This document shows, one piece after another, positions 53,454 to 62,638 of a DNA stretch of 64,000 nucleotides. This stretch comes from Pseudocoprococcus catus (lineage in GTDB: Bacteria > Bacillota > Clostridia > Lachnospirales > Lachnospiraceae), in contig NZ_LR698973.1 of the NCBI RefSeq assembly GCF_902381825.1, positions 2,504,457-2,568,456 of the forward strand. The letters run 5' to 3'. The stretch's first letter is position 1. Every line of letters starts with the position of its first letter. The position numbers were made by a program, and so were the translations under genes. The notes beneath the pieces are model-generated. The model searched no databases. It was not told where the DNA came from and saw only the letters and a program-made list of their open reading frames with translations.

Positions 53454-54773
53454 GTAAATGTAACCAAAATAAATGATTTCTGCAATAGCTGTGATCCCCC
53501 ATGAAAATATATAAAGGGAATACAGGGATAATATGGTATGAAAATACGCAAAAACTGTATAAATCCAGACAACTCTGAATACGCAGGAACCCATGATAAC
53601 GATCACCATCGGTATCATACTCTTTCCCAAAGCTCTGGAAGCCATGATGGTACAATCCATAAAAGCGGAAAATCCATAGCAGACACCCATAATGGACAAG
53701 CGGATCATCCCCGCCTCAATGACATCTGCATCTGTCGAGAACAATGAGAGGAATTGATGGCCAAATAAAACAAGTCCCAATCCCATGATCATACCGATAC
53801 CAAAGGAATATGCCAGGCTGATGAGATAGCTGTTCCTGACACGCTTCCTGTTGCCGGCACCGAAATTCTGTCCCATAAAACTACCGCAGGCCGTATAAAA
53901 GGCCGTCATCACATCATACACCAACGCATCGGCATTGGCCGCAGCCGCATTGCCGGCCACCATGGTAGCATCAAAGGAATTCACGCCCGCCTGTACAAAC
54001 AGATTCGCGATCTGGAAGATCGCATTCTGAAGTCCTGCCGGAATACCGATTCTGATAATATTCACAGTCTTGTTTCTGTTCAGACGCAGCTCCGATCGGT
54101 GCAGTCCATAAATATCCCCGCTTCTGAAAAGTGCAACGCTGATCATCGCAGCCGACAAATACTGTGAAATAATACTGGACACAGCCACGCCGGCCACATC
54201 CATCTTACAGACGATCACAAAAAAGAGATTCAAAATAATATTCACAACGCCCGCCATGGAAAGATACTTCAGCGGTCGTTTCGTATCCCCCGCCGCACTG
54301 AAAACGGCATTACCAAAATTATAAACAGCCAGCGCCGGCATCCCCAGAAAATAAATCCGTATATACAGCACCGCCCCATCGATCAATTCCGGCTTCGTGT
54401 TCAAAAGTTCCAGAATACCTTTTGAAAATATTGCTCCAATAAGCAGCAGGGTCAATCCTGTCAGAATACTGAACAGGAAAGCCGAATGTACAGTTTCCCG
54501 AACTCCTTTCCTGTCTCCGGAGCCAAGATACAATGCAGTCAAAACATTAATGCCTCCCGAAACCCCGATCAGAAAACTCGTAAACATCGTCACAAGAATC
54601 GTTGTCGATCCAACTGATCCCAGGGCTGATGCCCCCGCAAAACGCCCGACAACGGCAATATCCGCCACATTAAAAAGCACCTGCAAAAGATTCGATACAA
54701 TAAGTGGTGCACTGAAAAATAAAATCTTCCTGGCTAAAGGTCCCTTTGTCAGATCCTGATTATCTCGTGCCAT
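53436..54773 (-). CDS. MATE family efflux transporter
   Basis: A 445-residue twelve-helix exporter of the MATE family, usually driven by Na+ or H+ to expel drugs or metabolites. Typical pieces are LTKGPLARKILFFSAPLIVSN style start, AVVGRFAGASALGSVG and GIPAGLQNAIF. The stop lies inside the shared terminator. No regulator is adjacent. Confidence 0.9.
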   Translation of the reverse strand: MARDNQDLTKGPLARKILFFSAPLIVSNLLQVLFNVADIAVVGRFAGASALGSVGSTTILVTMFTSFLIGVSGGINVLTALYLGSGDRKGVRETVHSAFLFSILTGLTLLLIGAIFSKGILELLNTKPELIDGAVLYIRIYFLGMPALAVYNFGNAVFSAAGDTKRPLKYLSMAGVVNIILNLFFVIVCKMDVAGVAVSSIISQYLSAAMISVALFRSGDIYGLHRSELRLNRNKTVNIIRIGIPAGLQNAIFQIANLFVQAGVNSFDATMVAGNAAAANADALVYDVMTAFYTACGSFMGQNFGAGNRKRVRNSYLISLAYSFGIGMIMGLGLVLFGHQFLSLFSTDADVIEAGMIRLSIMGVCYGFSAFMDCTIMASRALGKSMIPMVIVIMGSCVFRVVWIYTVFAYFHTILSLYSLYIFSWGITAIAEIIYFGYIYKKRVC

Positions 54774-54896
54774 TTTCTACCTCCCCCATAAACTTCAATC
54801 ATTATACAGCCTTTTCAGACAAAAATCCACCAGATTTTCCCATAATTTTTTATGACTATTCATTTTGATAGTTTGTCGTTTTTTGTGCTAAAAGAC

Positions 54897-54925
54897 TTGT
54901 GAAAAAATAACATAAATGTTATATT
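54897..54925 (+). promoter_or_regulatory. Promoter of sufCB with overlapping palindrome
   Basis: TTGTGA, 17 nt, TATATT. A perfect 16-bp palindrome ATAACATAAATGTTAT (54907-54922) overlaps the -10, a typical repressor site. Confidence 0.6.
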
Positions 54926-54968
54926 TATATTTGATGTTGTTATCAATACTATATAAGGAAGTGACAGA

Positions 54969-55718
54969 ATGTTACAAATAGAACATTTATCCTTTGATGT
55001 CCGGGATGATGGCCGTCAGGCAGAGATTCTCTCCGACATCAGTTTTAATGTTGCCGATGGCGAAATGCTTGTCATCACAGGCCCAAACGGCGGCGGCAAA
55101 TCCACACTTGCCAAGCTGCTCATGGGTATCAATGAAGCCACTTCAGGCAGAATTATTTTAAACGGAGAAGATATTACAGACCTCTCCATCAATGAACGTG
55201 CCCAGGCTGGCATCGGATTCGCTTTCCAGCAGCCGCCGCGTTTTAAAGGCATGACCGTCCGCCGCCTTCTGAATCTTGCAGCAGGAAGAATCCTCAGCGA
55301 GAGCGAATGCTGCGGTTTTCTCAGCAGTGTCGGTCTCTGTGCCCAGGAATATATTGACAGAGAAGCAGACGCTACCCTTTCCGGCGGTGAAATGAAACGT
55401 ATCGAAATTGCAACGGTTCTTGCCAAACAGCATGCGCTTTGCATTTTTGATGAACCGGAAGCCGGCATTGACCTCTGGAGCTTTTCTATGCTGATCAAGA
55501 AGTTTGAACAGATTCACAAGGAGAAGAAAGAGAGTCTGATCCTTATCTCCCATCAGGAACGTATTATCCGTATGGCGGACAGGATCATGGTCATCTCCGA
55601 CGGCAAGATTGACCGAATCGGGCCTGCCGAAGAGATTCTTCCGACACTCTTAGACACATCCTCCCAGGAGGCCTGCTGTTATGGTCAGCAGAAAGGAGGC
55701 GATTACTGTGAAGCTTAA
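54969..55718 (+). CDS. sufC: Fe-S cluster assembly ATPase SufC
   Basis: A 249-residue ABC-type ATPase of iron-sulphur assembly: GPNGGGKST (Walker A), LSGGEMKRIEIATVLA (signature) and CIFDEPEAGIDL (Walker B, SufC-like). Partner of the adjacent SufB/D scaffold. AAGGAAGTG precedes the ATG. The 3' end overlaps the next gene by 11 nt. Confidence 0.92.
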   Translation: MLQIEHLSFDVRDDGRQAEILSDISFNVADGEMLVITGPNGGGKSTLAKLLMGINEATSGRIILNGEDITDLSINERAQAGIGFAFQQPPRFKGMTVRRLLNLAAGRILSESECCGFLSSVGLCAQEYIDREADATLSGGEMKRIEIATVLAKQHALCIFDEPEAGIDLWSFSMLIKKFEQIHKEKKESLILISHQERIIRMADRIMVISDGKIDRIGPAEEILPTLLDTSSQEACCYGQQKGGDYCEA

Positions 55719-56628
55719 TCAGGTAACAGAAGATGTATTAAAGGTGATTGATTCCTATGGCTTCAAACAGGAAGGCGCCTACAATCTCCGATTAAACGGT
55801 ATGGCTGTCTGTCATGGTGACAGCCGCCATATTGCTATTGTGAAGAAAACCGACCTTCCGGGCATCGATATCCGAATCAGCAGTGAAGCACAGAATGAAC
55901 AGGTGCATATTCCTGTTGTTATGTCCGAACCCGGTCTTGATGTTGTTTACAACGATTTCTATGTAGAAGACGGCGCGGATGTCACCATCGTTGCCGGCTG
56001 CGGTATCCACGGTGAAGGATGCAGCGAAACCCGTCACGATGGTATTCATACTTTCCATGTCGGCAAAAATGCCAATGTGAAGTATGTCGAGAACCACTAC
56101 GCTGAAGGAAACGGCACCGGCGGCAAGATTCTCAACCCGGTAACAAAGATTTATGTGGGTGAGAATTCTGTTTTCACCCTGGAGACCACCCAGATCAAAG
56201 GTGTTGACTCTACCAAGCGTGAAACCTTCGTTGAACTCGGACCAAATGCCAAACTTTATGTCACAGAGAAACTGATGACCCATGACGCTCAGCATGCTAT
56301 TTCCAACATGGAGGTGAAGTTGAACGGTGAAGGCAGCTCTGCCCGTATTATTTCCCGTTCTGTTGCCAAAGGCACATCCAATCAGATCTTCCATCCGAAG
56401 GCCATCGGCAACAACGCCTGTCATGCACATGTCCAGTGTGACTCCATCATTATGGACAAGGCATCCATCAGCTCTATTCCTGAGATCAATGCCAACCATA
56501 TTGATGCGCAGATCATCCATGAAGCAGCTATTGGCCGTATTAACGACGAACAGCTGATCAAACTCCGTACATTCGGTATGTCAGAAGAAGAAGCTGAAGC
56601 GGTGATCATTGAGAACTTCCTCAATTAA
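55708..56628 (+). CDS. sufB: SufB/SufD family Fe-S scaffold protein
   Basis: A 306-residue SufB/D beta-helix protein, shorter than SufB of full operons (about 470). GTG 55708 is preferred because AAAGGAGG is 8 nt upstream; an in-frame ATG at 55681 is possible. Conserved parts: VAGCGIHGEGCSETRHDGIHTF, IISRSVAKGTSNQIFHP, HAHVQCDSI and HEAAIGRINDEQL. With SufC alone it forms a minimal two-gene SUF/SMS-type system without SufS, SufU or SufD here. Confidence 0.88.
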   Translation: MKLNQVTEDVLKVIDSYGFKQEGAYNLRLNGMAVCHGDSRHIAIVKKTDLPGIDIRISSEAQNEQVHIPVVMSEPGLDVVYNDFYVEDGADVTIVAGCGIHGEGCSETRHDGIHTFHVGKNANVKYVENHYAEGNGTGGKILNPVTKIYVGENSVFTLETTQIKGVDSTKRETFVELGPNAKLYVTEKLMTHDAQHAISNMEVKLNGEGSSARIISRSVAKGTSNQIFHPKAIGNNACHAHVQCDSIIMDKASISSIPEINANHIDAQIIHEAAIGRINDEQLIKLRTFGMSEEEAEAVIIENFLN

Positions 56629-56698
56629 TGACCTGCTGTTCATGCTGCATCTTTATATTTCAGTTTTTAGAATTGTAAATAACAAAGCTTTTAAATAG

Positions 56699-56737
56699 CA
56701 AAACCGGTATTCAGCTGATGGCTGAATACCGGTTTTG
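56699..56737. terminator. Bidirectional terminator
   Basis: A 17-bp perfect stem (CAAAACCGGTATTCAGC and complement, 5-nt loop) lies between convergent sufCB and the cell-wall hydrolase gene. Confidence 0.88.
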
Positions 56738-56779
56738 TTATTTTTAGTTATTTGCTAAATCACCGCGCTTTGCGCTGTA

Positions 56780-58666
56780 TTATTTGATTGTCTTCTTCTC
56801 TGTTTTGACAGCCTTGTCAACAACCTGCTTGGCCGAATCCGCAATCTCTGCTGTCTCAACCGCTGTCTCTTTCTGCTGCTTCTGACTGTCTGTTTCCGCA
56901 ATGGATTCTGCCGCTTCTGTTTCTTCAACAGCTGCGTTCTGTGCATCCTCCCCTGAAGTCTCTATATCCTTCTTCTCCAGAACAACCTTTGTACCGCTGA
57001 CAATATCCTTCATCGGGTCCATACGCTGCAGTTCACTGCTTGTTCCGTTGCCCTCAAGATATAACAATGGATTGACAGCCACACCATTCTCCTCGACCTG
57101 GAAATGCAGATGATTACCTGTGGAACGACCTGTTGTACCGCTCAGACCAATCTGCTGTCCCTTCTCAACATGATCGCCGACTTTGACATAAATCTCAGAA
57201 TGATGCATGTATTTCGTCACCAGACCATTACCATGGTCAATGGTGATCAGATTACCTGCAGACCCCGAATAACCTGCAAAGATAACGGTTCCGCTTTCTG
57301 CTGCATACGTCGGGATATTCTCGCTGCCTGTACCAAGATCAAGACCCTTATGGAATTTATTGTCAAACTCTCTGAATCCGAAGTTGCTTGTCACAACCGC
57401 ACCCGGACAAGGATCTGCAAATCTGCCGATCATCGCTGAAAAATCCTTCAGTGTCATATCATCCAGACGATACAGATCATACAGTTCCATCAGCTTGATC
57501 AAGCTCTTGCCATAATTCAGATCTGTTGCCCAGCGCTGTCCAATACGCATCGCAAAGGTATTGGCATCATTGACACCGCTGATCAGATCACCGTAACCAT
57601 TCTGAAGAACCTTGCATCTGTCCTCAATGGCTTCACTGTATGTATTGTACGCACGGAATGCAGATGTTGTAGAATAAATCTTTCCATCCTTCGTCATCTC
57701 AGATGTACGCATTGAGACACTCCCTGCAGTACCTGAACCTTTAATACCGAATAAGTTACAGTAACCGTAGGCCAGTCCTGAAAGTCCCTGTCCTTTATTG
57801 CCGCCCGGTCCGTATGTACCATAACCGGATTCCTGTATGATCTGGGCAATTGTAACAGAAGCCGGATAACCGTATTCATCCTGGCTCTTTAATGCTCCGA
57901 CAATCATCTCCTGAGTAATAAATGACGGCAGACCCTTAATCGGAACATCTACATTATACTGTACTCTATCACCAATCTTCTTGAAAACACCGGATGCCTT
58001 GTAGGAAACATCCTGCTGAGTATTGCTGCCTGTCTCTGCAGTTGTCTGAGACTCCGTTGCTTTTGAATCTGTCGATGCCGAAGCATTATCTGATGAAGAC
58101 CCAGGTGTCGTTGTCTCCGATGACGCAGTCTCCGACTGAGATTCTGATTCTGTTTCGGATCCTGTCTCTGTTGTTCCTGTCTCTGTTGTTCCGGTTTCAG
58201 TATCTGTTGCCCCTGTCTGGGATTCTGTCTCTGATTCCCCTGTTCCTGTCTGGGACTCTGTCTCAGTCTCAGAAGCTGATGGCTCTGAAGCCTTTGTCTC
58301 AGTCTCTGTTGTCTCCGGTGCCTTTGTCTCGGTATCCGGTGCCTTTGTCTCGGTCTCCGGTGCCTTTGTCTCAGTTTCTGTCGTATCAGGGATCTCAGCA
58401 CCTGTCTCCGGGTCTACCTTGTTGCCGCTGGCATCATATAAATAACCGGATGTCTCACTGTAAGTCAGTTCACCATTCGCCAGCATACCTGCTACCTTGT
58501 CTGATACACGTTCATAAACACCATTTATGTCTTTCGCTTCTGTATCACTATATGCTGCCTGCGATGCCGTGGACGCTTCGTCCGCATATACTGCCATCGG
58601 CTGGGCTGCAAGCATAGCAGCAACTAGAACACTTGCTGTATACTTCTTCCATGTACATTTCTTCAA
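56780..58666 (-). CDS. Secreted peptidoglycan hydrolase: glucosaminidase plus M23 endopeptidase
   Basis: A 628-residue secreted protein. Signal peptide (about 1-29, ending AVYADE), a Thr/Glu/Ser-rich repeat linker (about 92-218), a LYZ2-type glucosaminidase domain (about 250-400, AQIIQESGYGTYGPGG ... NLFGIKG), and an M23/LytM domain (about 425-540) with HKGLD, H and HLHF zinc ligands. It would cut both glycan and peptide of the wall. The acidic C-terminal tail lacks a recognised anchor. Confidence 0.92.
   Translation of the reverse strand: MKKCTWKKYTASVLVAAMLAAQPMAVYADEASTASQAAYSDTEAKDINGVYERVSDKVAGMLANGELTYSETSGYLYDASGNKVDPETGAEIPDTTETETKAPETETKAPDTETKAPETTETETKASEPSASETETESQTGTGESETESQTGATDTETGTTETGTTETGSETESESQSETASSETTTPGSSSDNASASTDSKATESQTTAETGSNTQQDVSYKASGVFKKIGDRVQYNVDVPIKGLPSFITQEMIVGALKSQDEYGYPASVTIAQIIQESGYGTYGPGGNKGQGLSGLAYGYCNLFGIKGSGTAGSVSMRTSEMTKDGKIYSTTSAFRAYNTYSEAIEDRCKVLQNGYGDLISGVNDANTFAMRIGQRWATDLNYGKSLIKLMELYDLYRLDDMTLKDFSAMIGRFADPCPGAVVTSNFGFREFDNKFHKGLDLGTGSENIPTYAAESGTVIFAGYSGSAGNLITIDHGNGLVTKYMHHSEIYVKVGDHVEKGQQIGLSGTTGRSTGNHLHFQVEENGVAVNPLLYLEGNGTSSELQRMDPMKDIVSGTKVVLEKKDIETSGEDAQNAAVEETEAAESIAETDSQKQQKETAVETAEIADSAKQVVDKAVKTEKKTIK
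58080..58400 (-). repeat. Low-complexity coding repeat (TET/KAPE)
   Basis: Within the hydrolase gene the linker repeats the words ETETKAPE, TETGT and ETESQTG many times. Such stretches are prone to length variation between strains. Confidence 0.7.
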
Positions 58667-58748
58667 TTCTATTCAGTCTCCTTTTCTAATCACTTTGTTG
58701 TCACGCATTGCATTCTGTTCCCACATTAGTTAGAAACGACCACTATTT

Positions 58749-58778
58749 ATTATACTCTTTTTTGGCCGTTTCTGTCAA
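58749..58778 (-). promoter_or_regulatory. Promoter of the cell-wall hydrolase
   Basis: On the minus strand TTGACA (58773-58778), 18 nt, TATAAT (58749-58754). Confidence 0.65.
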
Positions 58779-58971
58779 GCTCTTTGGTAAGTTGTGGCTA
58801 ACTTTCTTCTTTCTGTAAAAAATCTCCTGCCATGATTTCCTTTCTTATACTACATCATGTCTATTATAACTCGTTTTTCCATCATATGCACCCAACAATT
58901 ATCGCAATTTGTTTATTTGATATGTCGTTTATTGCGGGTATTCTGTATACAATTTAGTACAAAGAATCTTC

Positions 58972-58999
58972 TTGACAATTTTTCAAAAAGGTCTATAAT
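58972..58999 (+). promoter_or_regulatory. Promoter of the T-box-cstA transcript
   Basis: TTGACA, 16 nt, TATAAT, with a start near 59006. Confidence 0.75.
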
Positions 59000-59005
59000 C
59001 TGTAA

Positions 59006-59322
59006 TTGTTTCAAGAACAAACAACAAAAGCAACGATCAGGACACGGTTTTCTTAGTCCGGTATTCTTTCAGAGAGCTGGCGGTTGGTGTGAGTCAGCAG
59101 ATACTTAAGAAAATTATCCCCTGTGAGCTTTTCGGACGAAACAGATTCATTAGTCCGAAACGGATTCTCACCGTTACAGGAGAGCATGTTCACCGATGAT
59201 AGAGAGAATCGGGGACGTGGCAGAGTGATCGATTGAAAAACCGATAATAGAAGTGGTAACGCGGAGTCATAGGCTTCGTCTTCTGAAAAACCCGAAAGGG
59301 TACAGAAGGCGGAGCTTTTTTT
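59006..59322 (+). promoter_or_regulatory. T-box riboswitch upstream of cstA
   Basis: Stem I carries AGAGAGCTGGCGGTTGGTG (59075-59093), the conserved distal T-box element. The antiterminator T-box is AGAAGTGGTAACGCGG (59249-59264), close to the consensus, with UGGU suited to a tRNA with A73. A 13-bp terminator with a U-run follows (59273-59322). The specifier lies in AAAATTATCCCCTGTGAG; I cannot decide between Leu UUA, Tyr UAU and Ile AUU/AUC. Confidence 0.88.
59273..59322 (+). terminator. T-box terminator
   Basis: GCTTCGTCTTCTG and CAGAAGGCGGAGC pair over 13 positions with GU pairs, followed by seven T. It is mutually exclusive with the antiterminator bulge. Confidence 0.85.
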
Positions 59323-59495
59323 ATGATTTATTCGTTCAAATTCAAAAGATTTTGTCAGGCATGCAGGCAATTTGATCTTTTGAACTTCAAAGCCGAATCA
59401 CCTGCCAACTGGTATTCACGACCATTCATCACCGACGTGTCAGACACTCAGTTTTGAATCGTCACTACATTTTACTTAAGAGGAGGCACATTATT

Positions 59496-61223
59496 ATGAA
59501 TACTTTAGTTATTGTTCTGATAGCAGCCGTTTGTCTGGTTGCTGGTTATTGTTTATATGGCCGCTGGCTGGCCAACAAATGGGGCATCGACCCGAATGCA
59601 AAGACACCTGCTGTCCGCAAAAACGACGGACAGGATTATGTTCCGGCAGATGGTCTGACAGTCTTTGCCCATCAGTTCTCATCCATCGCCGGTGCAGGCC
59701 CTGTCACCGGTGCTATTCAGGCCGCTGTCTTCGGTTGGGTTCCTGTTCTTCTCTGGATCCTGATCGGCGGTATCTTCTTCGGTGCCGTTACAGACTTTGG
59801 TGCATTATATGCCAGTGTCAAAAATGACGGTAAGTCCATGGGACTTCTGATTGAAAAATACATCGGCAAAACCGGTAAGAAATTATTTCTTCTGTTCTGC
59901 TGGCTCTTTACACTGATTGTTATCGCAGCCTTTGCGGATATGGTAGATGGTACATTTAACGCTTATACTGTCACTGAAGCAGGTGTGACACAGTTATCCG
60001 ACGCCGCCAATGTCAATGGTGCTGCCGGAAGCATTTCTCTTCTGTTTATCGTATTTTCCGCTGTATTCGGTCTCATCCAGAAGAAAGCAAACTTTAAAGG
60101 CTGGAAGGAAGTTGTTCTTGGTCTTGTATGTATGTTTGCAGCATTTGTTATCGGCATGAACTTCCCACTGATCGCATCCAAAACAACCTGGTCTTACATC
60201 GTTTTTGCTTACATCTTCCTGGCCGCTGTTCTGCCAATCTGGCTTCTGATGCAGCCTAGAGATTACATGACAACCTTTATGTTTGCAGGCATGATCATCG
60301 CCGCTGTTGTTGGTCTGTTTGCTGCACATCCTACAATGAACCTGCCAATGTTTACCGGTTTCCACAATGAAAAATCCGGTGACATGTTCCCAATCCTTTT
60401 TGTAACTGTTGCCTGCGGTGCTGTATCCGGTTTCCACAGCCTGGTATCTTCCGGTACATCCTCTAAGACAATCTCCAACGAAAAGGATATGCAGAAAGTC
60501 GGCTACGGCGCTATGGTACTTGAAAGTCTTCTGGCCGTTCTGGCTCTGTGTGTTGCAGGTGCCGCTGCTTCTGCTGATGGTACAGCTGCCACAGGCACGC
60601 CATTCGCCATCTTCTCATCAGGCGTTGCCGGTTTCCTTGAAATGTTCGGTATCCCTGTTTACGTTGCCCAGTGCTTCATGACAATGTGTGTATCAGCCCT
60701 TGCATTTACAACCCTTGACTCTGTTGCACGTATCGGACGTATGTCTTTCCAGGAACTGTTCACCGTTGATGATATGGAACACGCTGAAGGCTGGAGAAAA
60801 CTTTTATGCAACAAATATTTCTCCACAATCCTGACACTGTTCCTTGGCTATGTGCTGACTCAGATTGGCTATGCTAACATCTGGCCACTGTTCGGAAGCG
60901 CCAACCAGCTGTTAAGTGCACTTGTTCTGATCACATTATGCGTCTTTTTAAAAGTCACAGGCCGTGAATTCAGAACACTGATTGCACCGCTTCTCATCAT
61001 GCTTGCTGTAACATCAACTGCTCTTGTAGAACGCGTTATCGCACTGTTTCACGCTTACGGCGCCGGTACAGCTGTCTTCCTTGTAGAAGGTCTCCAGCTG
61101 ATCATCGCCTTCCTGCTGATGGTTCTCGGTGTCATCATTGTTATCAGCTGCGGCAAAGAGCTCTTCCACAAAAAGGCAGGCTCCGAAGTCAGCCACAACT
61201 TAAAAGAACCTGTAACCCGTTAA
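59496..61223 (+). CDS. cstA: Carbon starvation protein CstA family transporter
   Basis: A 575-residue polytopic membrane protein of the CstA family, which imports peptides or pyruvate. About 15 helices; family marks GRWLANKWGIDPNAKTPA, GAGPVTGAIQAA, FGALYAS and SGFHSLVSSGTSSKTI. ATG 59496 follows GAGGAGGC. The T-box leader ties expression to an uncharged tRNA, so import of an amino acid or peptide is more likely than pyruvate here. Confidence 0.92.
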   Translation: MNTLVIVLIAAVCLVAGYCLYGRWLANKWGIDPNAKTPAVRKNDGQDYVPADGLTVFAHQFSSIAGAGPVTGAIQAAVFGWVPVLLWILIGGIFFGAVTDFGALYASVKNDGKSMGLLIEKYIGKTGKKLFLLFCWLFTLIVIAAFADMVDGTFNAYTVTEAGVTQLSDAANVNGAAGSISLLFIVFSAVFGLIQKKANFKGWKEVVLGLVCMFAAFVIGMNFPLIASKTTWSYIVFAYIFLAAVLPIWLLMQPRDYMTTFMFAGMIIAAVVGLFAAHPTMNLPMFTGFHNEKSGDMFPILFVTVACGAVSGFHSLVSSGTSSKTISNEKDMQKVGYGAMVLESLLAVLALCVAGAAASADGTAATGTPFAIFSSGVAGFLEMFGIPVYVAQCFMTMCVSALAFTTLDSVARIGRMSFQELFTVDDMEHAEGWRKLLCNKYFSTILTLFLGYVLTQIGYANIWPLFGSANQLLSALVLITLCVFLKVTGREFRTLIAPLLIMLAVTSTALVERVIALFHAYGAGTAVFLVEGLQLIIAFLLMVLGVIIVISCGKELFHKKAGSEVSHNLKEPVTR

Positions 61224-61260
61224 CTATATAATTAAAACATCAATATCCCTCAACAACAAA

Positions 61261-61333
61261 AACACAGTGCGGTACTTTTCTCAAAGCCATGCTTCATCCG
61301 GCAGCTGAGAATCTACAGCACTGTGTTTTTTAT
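61261..61333. terminator. Bidirectional terminator cstA / marR
   Basis: AACACAGTGC and GCACTGTGTT form a 10-bp outer stem with an inner TTCTCA/TGAGAA stem; U-runs flank it on both strands. Confidence 0.75.
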
Positions 61334-61336
61334 TTC

Positions 61337-61873
61337 TCATTTTCCATCTGACGATGTTTCCGAGATTTTATTTCTTTCTTTTTCTTTTTGCAGCGATGAA
61401 TCCCCTGATACTATAGTGCTTTCCGGCACAGCTCTGAAACGATGCTGCCAATCCTCTTTCATCCGATCAATCATCGAAAATAGGCTCACCTTTTCATCTT
61501 CCGACAAACATGCCATCATCTCCCGATACCGTCCACGGCGTTGCTCAATCAGTTTCTCCGATACACTTCTGCCCTGTCGTGTCAGCACAATATCCGATGC
61601 TCGTCGATTCATTTCATTAGGTACCCTGATAATTAAACCGGCCTTTTCCATCTTCTTCAGAATCTCGCTGGCCGACCCCGGCTGAATATGTAAGATCTGT
61701 ATTAACACCTTCTGAGTCACAGCTCCATGAAGCCTCAAAATCATTAAAATTCGACTCTGGCTCTCCTTTCCCTCAAAAAGCCTTCGAATATCTCTCCCCA
61801 CATCCAAAATAGCATTCACCAATTGCTCATCCAGTGATTCTTCAAAACTTAAATCAAAAAAATCCATATCCAT
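61337..61873 (-). CDS. MarR family transcriptional regulator
   Basis: A 178-residue winged-helix regulator. The DNA-binding core (about 45-120) includes LRLHGAVTQKVLIQILHIQPGSASEILKKMEKAGLI in family style, then the wing region with RRASDIVLTRQGRSVSEKL. Effector unknown. Start ATG 61873 behind AGGAAACG. Upstream are GGTACC palindromes, one overlapping its probable -35, suggesting autoregulation. Confidence 0.87.
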   Translation of the reverse strand: MDMDFFDLSFEESLDEQLVNAILDVGRDIRRLFEGKESQSRILMILRLHGAVTQKVLIQILHIQPGSASEILKKMEKAGLIIRVPNEMNRRASDIVLTRQGRSVSEKLIEQRRGRYREMMACLSEDEKVSLFSMIDRMKEDWQHRFRAVPESTIVSGDSSLQKEKERNKISETSSDGK

Positions 61874-62020
61874 ACGTTTCCTATCCCCTTTGCAATTTTC
61901 TTCTTGAAATTTTCTTCCTGAAATTTTCTCCCTGAAATTTCCTTCCTGGTTTTCCCCTCCAGTTTTCTCCTTCTTTTTGTTCGCTCCTTTTTCGAATTAT
62001 ATACTGCTTTTTTCATTAAT

Positions 62021-62032
62021 AAGGTACCTCAA
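62021..62032. promoter_or_regulatory. GGTACC palindrome at the marR promoter
   Basis: TAAGGTACCTCA overlaps the expected -35 region for the minus-strand TATAAT at 61997-62002. Candidate MarR operator. Confidence 0.5.
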
Positions 62033-62176
62033 TTATTTTTATGCCTCTATTAAATCCAAAGTACCCATTCTATTTATTTTATGCGGATTACACGCTGCTT
62101 ATGACTGCATTTTATAAAAATTATTCTTATTATATAATTATGTGCCACGCTCATATATTTTATAAATTTCTGATTG

Positions 62177-62188
62177 TTAGGTACCTAA
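62177..62188. promoter_or_regulatory. TTAGGTACCTAA palindrome
   Basis: A perfect 12-bp palindrome upstream of marR, identical to those inside the tandem array at 62388 and 62417. Confidence 0.5.
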
Positions 62189-62265
62189 ATACTCAAAATA
62201 CTCAAGTTTAATTATTAAAACCAAACTACCCGTGTTTAAATATTTAATATCTAAATGTCCATACT

Positions 62266-62439
62266 CAATTATTAGGCACATAAGCATACCCATTCAATTT
62301 TTAAACACATAAATATCCCCATTCAATTGTTAGGCACATAAGTATCCCCATTCAATTGTTAGGCACATAAATATCCATACTCAATTGTTAGGTACCTAAA
62401 TATCCATACTCAATTGTTAGGTACCTAAATATCCAAATT
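62266..62439. repeat. Tandem array of six 29-bp units with embedded palindromes
   Basis: Six contiguous units start at 62266, 62295, 62324, 62353, 62382 and 62411, each beginning CAATT. The last two units contain perfect TTAGGTACCTAA; earlier ones carry decayed forms such as TTAGGCACATAA. A further AGGTACCT lies at 62496-62503. The 61874-62638 region has no gene that I can support. Confidence 0.88.
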
Positions 62440-62532
62440 TACAAAATTATATTGCCAAATGATCAATGCCGTCTTCCATTTTGGGATAATTATTAAGGTA
62501 CCTAACAATCCATTTTTTCTAATATTTTTACA

Positions 62533-62566
62533 CAAACACAAAAAGGCATCCCGATCTGGGGATGCC
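62533..62566 (-). terminator. Terminator of cysK
   Basis: GGCATCCC and GGGATGCC form an 8-bp stem followed on the minus strand by TTTTTGTGTTTG, 73 nt after the cysK stop. Confidence 0.85.
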
Positions 62567-62638
62567 CATTTTGCTTGTACGAGAAAAATATCATTATTAT
62601 AAAAAAGCAGTTGTATTATGAAACAATATGAAGCAATA

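Noticed and set aside
62266..62439. 29-bp repeats as a CRISPR array
   Set aside because: The units are contiguous with no unique spacers and contain decaying palindromes; no cas genes nearby.
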